Under the pieces are notes generated by a model. The model searched no databases and was not told the origin of the DNA. It saw only the letters and a program-made list of their open reading frames with translations. The translations under genes were made by a program, and so were the position numbers. A stretch of DNA of 53,954 bases from Deltaproteobacteria bacterium (lineage in GTDB: Bacteria > Desulfobacterota > Desulfarculia > JACQYL01), in contig JACQYL010000048.1 of NCBI GenBank assembly GCA_016208165.1, forward strand, positions 1-53,954. The letters are read 5' to 3'. How positions within the stretch are numbered: position 1 is the first letter of the stretch; every line of letters begins with the position of its first letter. Shown here one piece after another: positions 9,124-17,386 of this stretch.

Positions 9124-9546
9124 CTATTCACCCAGATACGTATTCTCGAAGGAGCTGATGGAATTGGCTACGGCTCGAATGAATTTGGCGTTCCGCATGA
9201 TTTTGGACATGTCTCCTTTCAGTTTGAAAAGGCCTTTCACCACGCCCTCGATGAAGTCTTTTTCACCCTTTACCACGGGCTTGAAGTTCGCATACGATCC
9301 GATGACATAGAAGCCCGGATTCTTGGTTGAAGGGTCATCGAGCATGACGGCTTCCGAACACTTGCCGGCCGACGCCTCCAAGTAGACATAATGCGTCTTG
9401 TCGAGCCCTCCTCCGGGCTGCACCTCGAAAACGAAGTTCCCGTTAAAACCCACGCCCCAGTTTTTCCCGGTCTCCTGAACCGCAGGGTCGTTGTTGAGCG
9501 CGTCCTTCCAGGCCTCGCACCATTCTTGAGACGGATACAACGGCAT
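9124..9546 (-). CDS. SCP2-like domain protein (140 aa)
   Basis: Second SCP2-like protein of the operon. Seen: an N-terminal helix (YPSQEWCEAWKDALN), a beta-rich core with GVGFNGNFVFEVQPGG and YVYLEASAGKCSEA, then a C-terminal segment (DFIEGVVKGLFKLKGDMSK) matching the SCP2 ligand-tunnel helix. As in its family, a hydrophobic or acyl-CoA ligand is expected; no catalytic residues are evident. It is 86 bp downstream of the acyl-CoA dehydrogenase gene and about 126 bp upstream of the Fe-S protein, all on the minus strand. Confidence 0.75.
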   Translation of the reverse strand: MPLYPSQEWCEAWKDALNNDPAVQETGKNWGVGFNGNFVFEVQPGGGLDKTHYVYLEASAGKCSEAVMLDDPSTKNPGFYVIGSYANFKPVVKGEKDFIEGVVKGLFKLKGDMSKIMRNAKFIRAVANSISSFENTYLGE

Positions 9547-9632
9547 GATCGTTTCCTCCTGTTCGTTCTTGGTTAAAGCGAAATCTTTCCATCCGGCTCG
9601 GCGCCGGCGAAAGATTTCCTGAATGCCCCGGG

Positions 9633-10892
9633 CTAAAGCGTCTCCAGATCAAACCAGTAGCGGGCATTTTCGAGGGTTTTAAGACCCTTTCCGCCCATCC
9701 AGATGCCGATGACTTTCTGATCGCGCCAGTGTTTCTCGATATCAAACTCTCTCGAGTAACCGTACGAACCCATATAATCCATCACCCGGCTGCAGACCCG
9801 TTCGACCGCATTGTTGGCATGCAGGGCCAGGCCCCGGCTTTTGAGCAGAAATCGCTCGTCCCAGGGCTGCCAGCCGTAGATATCCGGGTTGTCCATCTCT
9901 CTGGCATAGGCCCACATCCACGAGGAGGTGGACTCGATGCTCATGGCCACATCGCACAGCATCTCCGCCACCATGCTATGTTCTTTCAGCGGCTTTCCTC
10001 CGATCACCCGCTCGGACGTCCATTTCTTGATGATCTCATACGCGGCTTTCATGATCCCCACGCACATGGCTGCCGAACCCACATTTCCAAGAGAAATGGC
10101 CCGCTTCCAGTATTTGAGGTCATCACCGGGCCCGTGAGCTCTGTACCTTTTTGGCACACGCACGTTCTCGAACCAGATGTCCGTGTTCATGTCCGCGTTC
10201 ATCCCGCATTTCTGATACGGACCGCCCACGGAAACTCCTTCCGCGTCCGCCGGAACCATGATCAGGGCAAAGTCGTTGGGATCCGTAGATCCTCTTTTCG
10301 TCGTGCAGACCACGGAGAAGAGATCTCCGGTCTTGCCCGAATTGGACGGCCACAACTTGTGACCGTTGATCACCCACTCGTCGCCGTCAAGGGTTGCCGT
10401 GGTCTGGATCGTCTTTCCACGCATGCGGCCGATGTTCTCGATATCGGCTCCACTCGAGGGCTCGGTCATGGCGTGGCAACCCATGTACAACTCGTCCCCA
10501 CAGAACTTCTTTCCGAACTCGACGGACAACTCCATGTTGCGGTGAGGCTTCAACAGGATGGGCATCAATCCCCACACCGAGCAGATGCACGCGGTGCAGA
10601 AACCCGAGTCTATGCGCGCCAACTCCTCGCATATCACGGTGACCAGGGTCACCGGCTCGGGCATGTCCGTGCCCCCGGCTTCCGCCGGGAAAAAGGCGGC
10701 GTTGAGTCCCAGATCCACCAGCACTTCTTTGAGCATCGGTTCGATCAGTTTGTGCTCCCTCCAATCCTCGTCCACCTGCTGCCTGATGGGAACGTACCTC
10801 TCCTCTCCCCATCGTCTAAGGACTTTCCCCAAATCGGAAACAAAATCCGACACCCATTCCTTCGGACGAACGAAATCATCGATGGTCGGCAC
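9633..10892 (-). CDS. acyl-CoA dehydrogenase family flavoprotein
   Basis: A 419-residue acyl-CoA dehydrogenase (FAD; alpha,beta-dehydrogenation of an acyl-CoA). Seen: the CHAMTEPSSGADI block and WVINGHKLWPSNSG (FAD/substrate-binding beta domain), GVSVGGPYQKCGMNADMNTD, and a C-terminal helical domain ending in GSYGYSREFDIEKHWRD, equivalent to the GG.GY..E....RD signature. The usual GG is SY, and the catalytic-base position is not certain by eye. It is the first enzyme gene of the series, 59 bp after the receiver gene. Its context (SCP2, AOR, ligase, dehydratase) suggests it acts on the same acyl-CoA as the ligase. Confidence 0.9.
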   Translation of the reverse strand: MPTIDDFVRPKEWVSDFVSDLGKVLRRWGEERYVPIRQQVDEDWREHKLIEPMLKEVLVDLGLNAAFFPAEAGGTDMPEPVTLVTVICEELARIDSGFCTACICSVWGLMPILLKPHRNMELSVEFGKKFCGDELYMGCHAMTEPSSGADIENIGRMRGKTIQTTATLDGDEWVINGHKLWPSNSGKTGDLFSVVCTTKRGSTDPNDFALIMVPADAEGVSVGGPYQKCGMNADMNTDIWFENVRVPKRYRAHGPGDDLKYWKRAISLGNVGSAAMCVGIMKAAYEIIKKWTSERVIGGKPLKEHSMVAEMLCDVAMSIESTSSWMWAYAREMDNPDIYGWQPWDERFLLKSRGLALHANNAVERVCSRVMDYMGSYGYSREFDIEKHWRDQKVIGIWMGGKGLKTLENARYWFDLETL

Positions 10893-10951
10893 GGGATCTC
10901 CTCCTTTCGAGTTAAAGATGCATTTCCGGTTATGTCGAAGGATGTTCCTGT

Positions 10952-11332
10952 TCAGAACTTCGCACGATTCGTGGAAACGGATTCCACGAGGACGCGGATC
11001 TCCTCCAAGGATGTCGAATCTTTGACTATAAAAAAGTCCGCTCCATACTCGCGGGCGGCTTCCCTGTATTCGGGCAAATCGTAACTGGTCAGTATGATGA
11101 CGGTTGTTCGGGAATGGTTCTGTTTGATCTTTCCGGTCAGCTCGAGACCGTTGCCTCCCGGCAGGCGAATGTCCATAAACACGAGGTCCGGAAGCGGGGC
11201 CTCGATCCGTTCGAGAGCCTCTTTCGCATCTCCCGCCTCGGCGACGTTCATTTCCGGGAACCGTTCGGATAACATGGTCCGTAACGACTGACGAAAGGAA
11301 AGATTGTCCTCCACGATCAACGTGGTGAACAT
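10952..11332 (-). CDS. stand-alone response-regulator receiver protein
   Basis: A 126-residue CheY-like receiver without an output domain. Seen: acidic pocket (IVEDN), phosphoacceptor D54 in LVFMDIRLPGGNG, T in IILTSYD, and K in FFIVKDST. The start at MFTTLIVEDN has GGGAG 8 nt upstream. It heads the minus-strand catabolic operon (59 bp to the dehydrogenase) and is divergent from a NarL-family regulator. With no DNA-binding domain it may act as a phosphate sink or partner for the nearby PAS kinase; this is inference from position. Confidence 0.88.
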   Translation of the reverse strand: MFTTLIVEDNLSFRQSLRTMLSERFPEMNVAEAGDAKEALERIEAPLPDLVFMDIRLPGGNGLELTGKIKQNHSRTTVIILTSYDLPEYREAAREYGADFFIVKDSTSLEEIRVLVESVSTNRAKF

Positions 11333-11456
11333 GGCGTTTCTCCCATCGAGAAGAAACCGGGGGTTATGTGGCAGGCTCGGGCATTGAGCGGGAGTTCCAT
11401 CGCTCCGGGGGAAGTCCCCTTTTTCGCCTTGCACCCGTTACGTGTATGGTGCACAC

Positions 11457-11485
11457 TTTACCGGACGCGCGCTTACTAGTATAGT
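11457..11485 (+). promoter_or_regulatory. predicted sigma-70-type promoter of the NarL-family gene
   Basis: TTTACC (4 of 6 to TTGACA) and TATAGT (5 of 6 to TATAAT) are separated by exactly 17 nt, about 90 nt upstream of the ATG at 11577. It lies in the 244-bp gap between two divergent response-regulator genes. Predicted by eye only. Confidence 0.45.
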
Positions 11486-11576
11486 GGGGGAACTTCGTAT
11501 TTATTTAGAGGAAACACCGTAGTTTTTCGCGGTTTTCTATGGCGGCCGCCCCAATACTGCTAAAAGGTCCGCTCTC

Positions 11577-12233
11577 ATGAAGCATGCCTACCGAATCGTC
11601 ATAGCCGAAGACACTACGATTTTGAGGGAAGGACTCCAAGCCTTACTGTCATCGCATCCGGACTTTGAAGTAGTCGGTGAAGCGGAAGACGGCCTCGATG
11701 CGGTCCGAAAAGTCGAAGAACTGCATCCGGATCTGATCCTTCTGGATCTGTCCATGCCCAGAATGCACGGGATCGAGGCCATCAAAGAGATTCGGAGCCG
11801 GTGTCCCGAAACCCGGATTCTGGTGCTCACGGTGCATAAGAACGAAGAGTACATACTCGCCACCCTCGATGCCGGCACCGGCGGATACCTGCTCAAGGAC
11901 GCCACGCGGAATGAACTGGAAATGGCCGTTAGAACCGTGCTGAGCGGAAAACGCTATCTCAGTCCGGGGGTTTCCGACCTGGTCATCGACGGATATCTCG
12001 AGGGGAAAAAGACACTGAAAACAGAAACATCCTGGGATACCCTGACCGCGAGGGAACGAGAAATTCTGAAACTCGTGGCGGAAGGTTACAAGAACAGGGA
12101 GATCGCAGACGTTCTGTGCATCAGCATCAAAACAGCCGAAAAACACCGAGCCAACCTGATGAAAAAGCTAGACCTCCACAGCATTTCGGCGGTGACGTCC
12201 TTCGCCATCGAGAAAGGCCTCATCCGGAAGTAG
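11577..12233 (+). CDS. NarL/FixJ-family response regulator (LuxR-type HTH)
   Basis: A 218-residue two-domain regulator. Receiver: acidic pair (IAEDT), phosphoacceptor D57 in LILLDLSMPRMHG, T in LVLTVHK, K in GYLLKDATR. Output: LuxR helix-turn-helix (LTAREREILKLVAEGYKNRE, then IADVLCISIKTAEKHRANLM). It probably controls the divergent catabolic operon and/or the transporter. It is convergent with the histidine kinase gene at 12389-13996, whose HisKA_3 type is the usual partner of NarL regulators, so they are likely cognate. Confidence 0.95.
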   Translation: MKHAYRIVIAEDTTILREGLQALLSSHPDFEVVGEAEDGLDAVRKVEELHPDLILLDLSMPRMHGIEAIKEIRSRCPETRILVLTVHKNEEYILATLDAGTGGYLLKDATRNELEMAVRTVLSGKRYLSPGVSDLVIDGYLEGKKTLKTETSWDTLTAREREILKLVAEGYKNREIADVLCISIKTAEKHRANLMKKLDLHSISAVTSFAIEKGLIRK

Positions 12234-12333
12234 AGCGGTTCCCTTGTTTGAATTGCCGCATGAGGGAGGTTTGTCATTCACACCGCGGAGATCGCGGAAT
12301 GACTACTGCCCAAGAGGTTGTGGGAGGGGTTTT

Positions 12334-12361
12334 GGGGAACTCTTTTGCAAAAGGGTTCCCC
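12334..12361. terminator. GGGGAAC...GTTCCCC hairpin between convergent genes
   Basis: A 14-nt arm on each side (GGGGAACTCTTTTG / CAAAAGGGTTCCCC; one G-T pair) lies between the convergent regulator and kinase genes. No T-run follows on either strand. The preceding GGGAGGGGTTTT recurs near 30558 and 36838, so this may be a dispersed intergenic element that also serves as a two-way terminator. Confidence 0.5.
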
Positions 12362-12388
12362 AGGTGCTCCATGAACCACTGAAACATT

Positions 12389-13996
12389 TCATACCCCGGG
12401 CCATGCCGCCCGGATGACGGTTCCCTCGGGCGCGCCGGTCTCGATGGAAAACGATCCGCCGGACAGCTCCGTCCGTTCCCTCATGCTAGCCAGGCCGAAT
12501 CCCCTCGTGCGGCTGTCCGAAGTCATCACGCTCTCCAGGTCAAACCCGGTTCCATTGTCCTCGATCACCAGGTCGATGGTATCCTTCTCCATACCCAGGT
12601 AGAGGCGCACCCGGCTCGCCCGGCTGTGTTTGGCGGCATTGTTCAACGCTTCCTGCAAGACTCTGTATATGACCGTTTTCAACGCTTCCGGTACGTCACC
12701 CTCTTCCAGCCGGATCTCCCGTTCAATGCTTATGCCGGAATAGATTCTCTGAAATTCCCTGCAGAACCAGGCGATGGTGGCCAGGATTCCGAGATCGTCC
12801 AGGGTGGACGGCCGCAAGTCCATGGAAATCCGGCGCCCTTCATCAATGGCCCGCTGAATCACGGGTATAAGTGACTTGAGCAGTTCAATATTAGGTGAAG
12901 AAGCGGTCTTTTGCATGTTCGCGAGAGTGTTCTCCATGCTGAACTTGATGGCGGTCAACGCCTGTCCGATACCGTCGTGAAGCTCCTGCGCCACACGCCT
13001 GCGCTCGTTTTCCTGGGCGGTGAGCAGTTGCGTGGAGAGTATCCGAAGTTCTTTCTCGGATTCGCGCAAGGCCTCCTCGGCTCGCTTGCGTTGAGTGATG
13101 TCCATTCCCATGCCCACGAGATAGGTGTTGCCGTCCAGGCGTATGCGAACACCCGAGAACACGAAGGGGGTTTTCTTACCGTCTTTGGATCTCATGTGGG
13201 CTTCCACAAAAGCGCTGCCGCGAACGAACACCTCTCGAATTCTGCCGGCCACTCTCTGCCGGTCCTCCCCTTCGAAAAAATCCAGGGAGGACATGGTCGA
13301 AAGATCGCCGGCGCCGTAACCGGTGACTTCTTCAAAGTTCTTGTTCCATTTCAGGAACCTTCCATTTTCGTCGAATACATAGAAAGCGCCCGGCAGACTG
13401 TTAATGACGGACTCCGAGAAATGCTTTTCCGCGAGGAGACTTTCCTCGACCTGTTTCCGCTCGGCGATTTCCCGTTTGAGTTGTTCGTTGGTTTTTTGCA
13501 GCTCCGCCGTGCGATCCGTCACCATTTCCTCGAGATGATGGCGATGCCTCCTCAGTTCATCTTCAGCCCGCTTGCGCTCGGTTACGTCCCGGGCGATGCC
13601 TCGAAAACCCACCGGTTTTCCTTCCGGATCCCTGGTCAGGGACACGGAAAGCTCGACCTCTCTTGCCTCGCCGTCTTTCCGAATGATTTCCCACGCATAC
13701 GCTTTGGTCGGCCTTCCGGTGGTATACACGCCGTTGAACGTGCGATAAACGGCTTCGGCGTCTTTCTCGACCGTGAATTTCCTGTAGTTCATACCCATCA
13801 GTTCTTCGTGGGCGTATCCCCAGATGTTACAGATGGAATCACTGAAAAAGGTCAGATTACCGGCCAGGTCCACCTCATAATATCCATCCTCGATGCCCTC
13901 GATAATGACGCGGTATTTTTCTTCCGATTCCCTCAGAGCCTCTTCAAGGTCTCTGACCTTTTGATTGAGTTGCTCGCAGGTGCGCTCATCCATCAT
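12389..13996 (-). CDS. PAS-PAS sensor histidine kinase (HisKA_3 / NarX-like output)
   Basis: A 535-residue cytoplasmic kinase with no membrane segments. Start at MMDERTCEQL with GGAG about 9 nt upstream. Layout: short coiled coil (1-25), PAS (about 27-140, ending IARDVTERKRAE), coiled linker (145-190), second PAS (about 192-305, ending MGMDITQRKRAEE), dimerisation/phosphoacceptor box ERRRVAQELHDGIGQALTA with H340, and an HATPase domain with N box (EALNNAAKHSRA), DNGTGFD and GLASMRERTELSGG. It probably senses a soluble or redox signal and phosphorylates the NarL-type regulator encoded convergently. Confidence 0.92.
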   Translation of the reverse strand: MMDERTCEQLNQKVRDLEEALRESEEKYRVIIEGIEDGYYEVDLAGNLTFFSDSICNIWGYAHEELMGMNYRKFTVEKDAEAVYRTFNGVYTTGRPTKAYAWEIIRKDGEAREVELSVSLTRDPEGKPVGFRGIARDVTERKRAEDELRRHRHHLEEMVTDRTAELQKTNEQLKREIAERKQVEESLLAEKHFSESVINSLPGAFYVFDENGRFLKWNKNFEEVTGYGAGDLSTMSSLDFFEGEDRQRVAGRIREVFVRGSAFVEAHMRSKDGKKTPFVFSGVRIRLDGNTYLVGMGMDITQRKRAEEALRESEKELRILSTQLLTAQENERRRVAQELHDGIGQALTAIKFSMENTLANMQKTASSPNIELLKSLIPVIQRAIDEGRRISMDLRPSTLDDLGILATIAWFCREFQRIYSGISIEREIRLEEGDVPEALKTVIYRVLQEALNNAAKHSRASRVRLYLGMEKDTIDLVIEDNGTGFDLESVMTSDSRTRGFGLASMRERTELSGGSFSIETGAPEGTVIRAAWPGV

Positions 13997-14219
13997 CTTT
14001 GACGTCTCCGGAAAAAGACGGGAAATCGATTCGTACTCGCCTTCAGGGTCAGGCCGCCCCCCTAAACGGTCGCAACGGCCGTGCGCCCGAAGCAAACTCG
14101 AAAGACCTGGGAAGCGAGTTCGAACGGTCCGTCTCAGGCGAACTTAAAGAATTCCCCGCGCTCGGCGATCCCACACACACCTCTATCTACCCGCCCCCCG
14201 AAAGGGCCGATTCGAGGCA

Positions 14220-15491
14220 TCACTTTTCCCGAGCCGCGGCTAAGGGCGCATTAGGGACCCTGGAGATCAGAAGCAGCCCCACGGCGGCCATGACCGCGTT
14301 GATGGCGAACGCCTGTTGGTAACTGCCGGTCGCATCCCGTAACAACCCGCTGACCCAGTGCACTACTATGGCTCCCAGGCCGTAGAACGGCGTCCAGGCT
14401 CCCACCACGGTACCGATGACTTGTTTGGGATAATAGTCTCCCGCGCATGCACCATACATGGGAAAGGTCACGCCGTAGAACATTCCTGCCATAGCCACCA
14501 ACAGAAACAACAGGCTCCAGGAATGCCCGACGAACAACACGCCTACCAGCAAGGCGGTGATGACGGAGTTCGAAAGGAAAATGGTCTTCTTACGCCCGAG
14601 AACGTCGGACAACGGCAACACCGTCAGAACGCCCGCCACTTGGCAGACGCCGTGAATGGTCGCCAGCAGGCTCGCTTTCTCGAGAGGCATGCCCATTTCG
14701 TATTTGGCGTAATCCACCATAAAGGTGGTAATGCCGTATAGGCCATAGGAAATGCAGAAATAGGAGGCGCCGATCAACCAGAACGTCCTCTGATTGAACA
14801 CCTCGGATACCAGAGATATCTTGGTCCGTGCCGGAGGGCCCGCTTTGCCGGCAACCGTGTCGTCCGGTTTTCCCCAGGGTTTGTATCCGGCGGATTCGGG
14901 ATCGTTTCTCAAGAGCAGGAAGTTTACGACAACCATGACCAGGGCCGCGGCTCCCAAAAAGTACCAGGCGTACCTCCAGTTGAAATGCAGCACGATCGAG
15001 GGGAAGACCGCCCCCAGAGTGGCGAATCCGAGACCGTAGCCCGTGGAAAGGATGCCCAGCGCCAATCCCCTCCGAGCGGGAACGAACCATCGCTGAACCA
15101 CCGTGATGACGGACGCCCACATACCCGTGGCCCCCAGTCCCACGATGGCGAAAAACAGGCAGGAGGTCCACAGGGTGTCGGTGGTTCCCATCAGCAGCAC
15201 GCCCACTCCCAGAATGAAGGCGCAGGCCGTTATGACCATGCGCGCCCCGATCCGGTCCGTCAGGTAGCCGGTCAAAGGAGTCACGGCAATATAGGCGAAC
15301 AGGTAGGAATTGTAGATCGAACCTCCGGCCGTCCGGCTGAAACCCAGGTCCCGGATCATTTCCGGCAGCACCACCCCGTAGCCGAGACGGACCGAGTAGT
15401 TGATAAACAGGTTCACAAAACAGGTGGCCAGAATCACCCAGGCCCAATGAAAGCCGCGTCTGTCCTCCACAAAACCTCCCGGCCGCTGCAA
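14220..15491 (-). CDS. MFS carrier, OFA (oxalate/formate antiporter-like) group
   Basis: A 423-residue, about 12-helix major facilitator. Seen: first helix from residue 13 (FHWAWVILATCFVNLFINYS), the MFS loop-2/3 motif GYLTDRIGARMVI, GYGLGFATLGAVFPSIV in the first half, and a second six-helix half with LSDVLGRKKTIFLSNS in the equivalent loop. OFA and related monocarboxylate carriers move organic acids. Beside a catabolic operon and its regulators, uptake of the growth substrate acid is a reasonable inference. It sits upstream of the kinase gene on the same strand with a 223-bp gap. Confidence 0.85.
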   Translation of the reverse strand: MQRPGGFVEDRRGFHWAWVILATCFVNLFINYSVRLGYGVVLPEMIRDLGFSRTAGGSIYNSYLFAYIAVTPLTGYLTDRIGARMVITACAFILGVGVLLMGTTDTLWTSCLFFAIVGLGATGMWASVITVVQRWFVPARRGLALGILSTGYGLGFATLGAVFPSIVLHFNWRYAWYFLGAAALVMVVVNFLLLRNDPESAGYKPWGKPDDTVAGKAGPPARTKISLVSEVFNQRTFWLIGASYFCISYGLYGITTFMVDYAKYEMGMPLEKASLLATIHGVCQVAGVLTVLPLSDVLGRKKTIFLSNSVITALLVGVLFVGHSWSLLFLLVAMAGMFYGVTFPMYGACAGDYYPKQVIGTVVGAWTPFYGLGAIVVHWVSGLLRDATGSYQQAFAINAVMAAVGLLLISRVPNAPLAAAREK

Positions 15492-15550
15492 TTATCTGGT
15501 CCTATAGATTGGTCTGAGAGACACGTTGGAAATCCCGCCGAAGCCGGGAC

Positions 15551-15611
15551 TAGACTCCCTTCAAACGTGCCGGGCTTGACCGAACCGCCTTCAGCGGAGC
15601 GGCCGCTCAGT
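15551..15611. repeat. REP-like intergenic repeat, copy C
   Basis: Shares the layout AGACTCCCTTCAAA ... CCGCCTTCAGCGGAGCGG with copies at 38528-38588 and 51600-51660. The core CCGCCTTCGGCGG (here with one change) forms a TTCG-type tetraloop hairpin. It runs into the 3' end of the small membrane-protein gene. Confidence 0.55.
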
Positions 15612-15984
15612 GAGTCACCATTAAATAAAGTGTAACCACGAGCTGAACAATGGACACGTTGAGTATCGACAAAAGGATCAACTTCGAGATCGCCGTATCG
15701 AATTCGGGTCGCTCTTTTACGAGAAAATGGGTGTGGATGCCAAAGGCAAACAGACCGCCGAAACTCAGGATCAGTGAAAAAACCAGTCCGGCGACTGAAG
15801 CACGGGAAACCAGCACCAGTCCGTACAGAATAAACAGCAACAAGGGAAAATGCATGAGCAGGAAACCGGCTTCGCCTCCCGGCAGGCCAAACAGTTCCCA
15901 TTCCTTCCAATAGGCGGAATCGATTTCGTGATTGATCAGTAACACCGCATTAATCAGGTACAGCCAGAACAGAAATTCCGCCAT
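15607..15984 (-). CDS. small four-helix membrane protein (DUF6713-like)
   Basis: A 125-residue hydrophobic protein. The start was placed at MAEFLFWLYL because GAGGAG lies 7 nt before it; the upstream extension of the open frame lacks coding character. Seen: helix 1 (FLFWLYLINAVLLI), the motif HEIDSAYWKEWELF, then three further hydrophobic segments to the C-terminus. The helix-plus-HE(I/L)D-W-WELF pattern recalls DUF6713; this is recognition from memory. Function unknown. Confidence 0.65.
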   Translation of the reverse strand: MAEFLFWLYLINAVLLINHEIDSAYWKEWELFGLPGGEAGFLLMHFPLLLFILYGLVLVSRASVAGLVFSLILSFGGLFAFGIHTHFLVKERPEFDTAISKLILLSILNVSIVQLVVTLYLMVTH

Positions 15985-16353
15985 AAGGGACTCCTCATCA
16001 GCACCGAACAGGCTCCGGAGAAACGTTTTGAAGCGGTCCTCGCACCAGGGTTGCAGCGTTCCCGCGTTGTAGCCGGCGGCAAGTATCGGTTGGGCCTCAG
16101 CCCGGTGTGCAGATCTCCATGGAAGCACATGATATATCACATTGATCTTTTGTTCCAGAGATTCCAGACTCCTTTCTCTCGGATTCTTCCTGGTCCGGTC
16201 GAGATAACGAGCGATACACATACGAAACCTGGCCCAAGCATGCATCAGTAGAGCGGCGGATTATTTGACAAGAAGGAATCACCTGTTTGACAGGAGTTTA
16301 AGAATTACACCGTCAGAATAGTCCGAAAAGTAAATAAAAGCAAAGGGTTAAGC

Positions 16354-16990
16354 TTAAATCGTTTGTAAGACCCCTCCGTCGTCGACCTGGAAGCCGAAGG
16401 CGGCCAGGATTTAGGCCTGGATGTCGTTCGGTTGTTCCATCATGTGGAGGGGTTTTCGTTTTGTCGGACTGAAGCAGAGTCAGGAATGGAGTTTTTGCAT
16501 CCGCTGCATGACGGTTGAGGCGGAGAGAGAAAGGCCGGCGCGCTGTAATCGGAGTTCGATCATTCGGAGGTAGGTGAGAGCGACAACGCAGGTCAGGATA
16601 TGGCGCCGGATTCTCCCGGTCCGCCCTATGGCGGACCGGGAACAGGGACACCTGGTCCTTGGTCTGCCGGAACGCTTTCTCCACCATGTACCGATCCAGG
16701 CTGGCCCGTGCAATCTCATCCGTGCTCCAATCCATATTATCCGTCACGATGATATTCTTTCCGAATCGATTAATGGTTCTTCCGATCCGATAGAAATTCT
16801 TACGGAATCCCATAGCCGCCGACTCGAACGCCCAGGTCCGTAGGAAAAATCGTTTTCCGGCAAAGGGAAAGTACTTGTCCTTGTCCGAGGGTCTTTCCAA
16901 GCGGTCACCCTCTTCTTTCTCCCATGCATTAACCCGCCATCCCCTTGATGTTGGTTGAGAAAAGAATCCGACTGGAAATCTACTCCCCCC
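16354..16990 (-). pseudogene. decayed DDE transposase (IS1634/IS4-superfamily type)
   Basis: One frame encodes NIIVTDNMDWSTDEIARA and DRYMVEKAFRQTKDQ, the catalytic-Glu region of IS4-superfamily transposases. After a frameshift near 16650, a second frame continues with IRRHILTCVVALTYLRMIEL and on to QKLHS. Two in-frame stops follow (TGA at 16480, then a TAA), yet the frame still reads sensibly to GVLQTI and a terminal TAA at 16354. So one frameshift and two nonsense mutations have accumulated. The N-terminal DDE residues are not recognisable. Terminal repeats were not found. It marks the left edge of the plasticity zone. Confidence 0.72.
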
Positions 16991-17386
16991 TCGATGCGTC
17001 AAATTCCATTTGACAGCCGAAAGCAGAGGGTGATACATTTTTTATTAATAGAATAATTTCCTATTCTTCTTTGTTTCATTTTTCTCAGTTCTATTTCTTC
17101 CTCCTTATTTCTCTTTCCAGAGTTTCTGTTTCTTCTTGCTTATTCCTCGACACCCACCTGGGTGCGGAACCGAGACGGTCGGGTTGACAAGACATACGTT
17201 AACGGGCGGAAAAACGCGGGTCGGACGCCCTACCCCCATCCCCGAAGGGACAGCGAGGGACCCGAGGCAGGTCGAGTCGCGTGAATGGCGGGGAAGCCGG
17301 AACCCTCCGGCGACAGGCTGCAGGGGTAGCGACCGCTTACGTTGGTTCGAGTTCGTCGTCCTCAACAGAAACCAGCAGGAGGGAGC

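Noticed and set aside
11407-11424. GGGG-GAAGT-CCCC followed by TTTTT, terminator-like
   Set aside because: The stem is only 4 bp and no plus-strand gene lies upstream for it to end.
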